Source: an uncultured Bacteroidales bacterium (GTDB lineage: Bacteria > Bacteroidota > Bacteroidia > Bacteroidales > Paludibacteraceae). From it: a stretch of DNA of 16,167 nucleotides. The first letter of the stretch is position 1. Each line of letters opens with the position of its first letter. The stretch is from contig CALDPN010000073.1 in assembly GCA_937911235.1 (NCBI GenBank), positions 1-16,167 on the forward strand, read 5' to 3'. The position numbers were made by a program, and so were the translations under genes. Shown here in pieces: positions 15,320 to 16,167 of this stretch. The notes under the pieces are model-generated. The model did no database searches and was not told the origin of the DNA. It saw nothing but the letters and a program-made list of their open reading frames with translations.

Positions 15320-16066
15320 TTATTTGTTTATTTGTTCGCTTGTTTTACCAAAGCGACGTTCTCTAGATTGATAATTGATAATAGCTTTGTATAAGTCTTC
15401 TTTAGTGAAGTCTGGCCAAAGCACTTCTGTGAAATAAAGTTCGCTATATGCGATTTGCCATAGTAGGAAGTTACTAATGCGATATTCACCACTGGTTCTA
15501 ATAAGAAGTTCAGGATCTGGAATATTTTTAGTGCACATATAGTTTGAGATTAACTCTTCTGTAATATCTTCTTGTTTGATAATGCCTGCTGCAAGGTCTT
15601 TTGCAATGTCTTGAGTAGCTTTTGTTATCTCCCAACGAGAAGAATAGCTAAGTGCTAGTATAAGAGTTAGTCCAGTATTATTTTCAGTTACTTTTATGCA
15701 AGCTTCAAGTCTTTCTCTCACGTCTTTTGGCATGCGAGAGTTGTCGCCAATGCTAAGAAGTCTTACATTGTTTTTGTTTAGGGTAGGGGTCTCTGCTTCT
15801 ATTGTGTGAATAAGAAGACTCATAAGGCCTTTTACCTCTTCTTCTGGGCGGTTCCAGTTTTCTGTAGAGAAAGCATAAAGAGTAAGGAACTTAATACCCA
15901 ATTCGGCAGAAGCTTCTGTAACGGCACGTACAGAACTTACGCCATTGTTGTGACCAAACAAACGTAGTTTACCTTGTTTTTTTGCCCAACGACCATTGCC
16001 ATCCATGATAATTGCCACATGTGATGGAAGGTTATTTAGGTTTATTTGTTCCTTAAATTCGCTCAT
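15320..16066 (-). CDS. uppS: Isoprenyl (undecaprenyl) diphosphate synthase
   Basis: A 248-residue cis-prenyltransferase that extends farnesyl diphosphate with isopentenyl diphosphate to undecaprenyl diphosphate, the lipid carrier for peptidoglycan and surface glycans. The catalytic segment is VAIIMDGNGRWAK (17-29, with Asp21). The conserved FSTENW motif lies at 66-71 and the diphosphate-binding RTSGEYRISNFLLWQ at 190-204. Length and motif order are normal. It is followed 6 bases later by bamA and preceded by the end of another gene only 3 bases upstream, so it is internal to an operon that couples lipid-carrier synthesis with outer-membrane assembly. The ATG at 16064-16066 is the only start that fits. 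Confidence 0.97.
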   Translation of the reverse strand: MSEFKEQINLNNLPSHVAIIMDGNGRWAKKQGKLRLFGHNNGVSSVRAVTEASAELGIKFLTLYAFSTENWNRPEEEVKGLMSLLIHTIEAETPTLNKNNVRLLSIGDNSRMPKDVRERLEACIKVTENNTGLTLILALSYSSRWEITKATQDIAKDLAAGIIKQEDITEELISNYMCTKNIPDPELLIRTSGEYRISNFLLWQIAYSELYFTEVLWPDFTKEDLYKAIINYQSRERRFGKTSEQINK

Positions 16067-16069
16067 ATT

Positions 16070-16165
16070 TTATCTACAGTATTTTTTAGTGTCAAATAAA
16101 TTTACAGACAATGATATATTCGCTATTGAATAAAAATCAGTATCTAAAAATCCTACCTTTGGTGC
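16070..16165 (-). CDS. 3' end of an outer-membrane barrel protein gene, probably DUF6089 family
   Basis: On the minus strand a frame stays open from the window edge for 31 codons and stops with TAA at 16072-16070, 3 bases before the uppS start. It reads LDTDFYSIANISLSVNLF (residues 6-23), an alternating pattern typical of a terminal beta strand, then DTKKYCR. In many Bacteroidota the gene before uppS encodes a DUF6089 outer-membrane protein whose end is similar ([D/N]-x-Y-S-x-x-x-[I/L]-[T/S]-[L/V]). That family call rests on gene order plus a short match. The gene runs off the window. Confidence 0.55.
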   Translation of the reverse strand, partial: APKVGFLDTDFYSIANISLSVNLFDTKKYCR

Positions 16166-16167
16166 TC

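Overview
The window looks like part of a Bacteroidales (phylum Bacteroidota) chromosome. Promoters follow the Bacteroidota pattern TTTG-N17-23-TAnnTTTG, start codons follow A-rich leaders rather than Shine-Dalgarno sites, and the order uppS-bamA-skp-skp-murI is typical of the phylum. The conserved right half encodes ordinary housekeeping genes; the left-centre is AT-rich and accessory.

Region 1 (1-268) is the 3' end of a type II 3-dehydroquinate dehydratase gene (aroQ). Its first 20 codons instead look like the von Willebrand domain of BatB, joined in frame at a shared AIGDAI stretch. This is either an assembly chimera or a broken gene. A hairpin terminator follows.

Region 2 (267-2118) holds a leftward gene for a Fic-domain protein with an AbiEi-like winged-helix N-terminus. 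Six near-identical pseudopalindromic repeats lie over its promoter and upstream, which suggests autoregulation.

Region 3 (2034-6611) is a rightward seven-gene operon with a clear promoter and terminator. It encodes a DUF2975 membrane protein, a small XRE-type regulator, a lipoprotein, and an ABC exporter. The exporter's DUF5687-like permease appears split into an N-half gene and a C-half gene. The C-half is present twice, one copy on each side of the ATPase/N-half pair. This is the most unusual system in the window.

Region 4 (6661-8123) is an AAA/DUF4143-type ATPase gene preceded by 32-bp tandem repeats that run into its promoter.

Region 5 (8159-10552) is topB, encoding DNA topoisomerase III, convergent with the next operon.

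Region 6 (16165 down to 10555, minus strand) is an envelope operon: the end of a probable DUF6089-type barrel gene, uppS, bamA, two Skp/OmpH chaperone genes and murI. UppS and MurI supply peptidoglycan precursors, while BamA and the Skp proteins assemble outer-membrane proteins. The only large gap in this operon (12430-12700) is rich in hairpins and repeated words.
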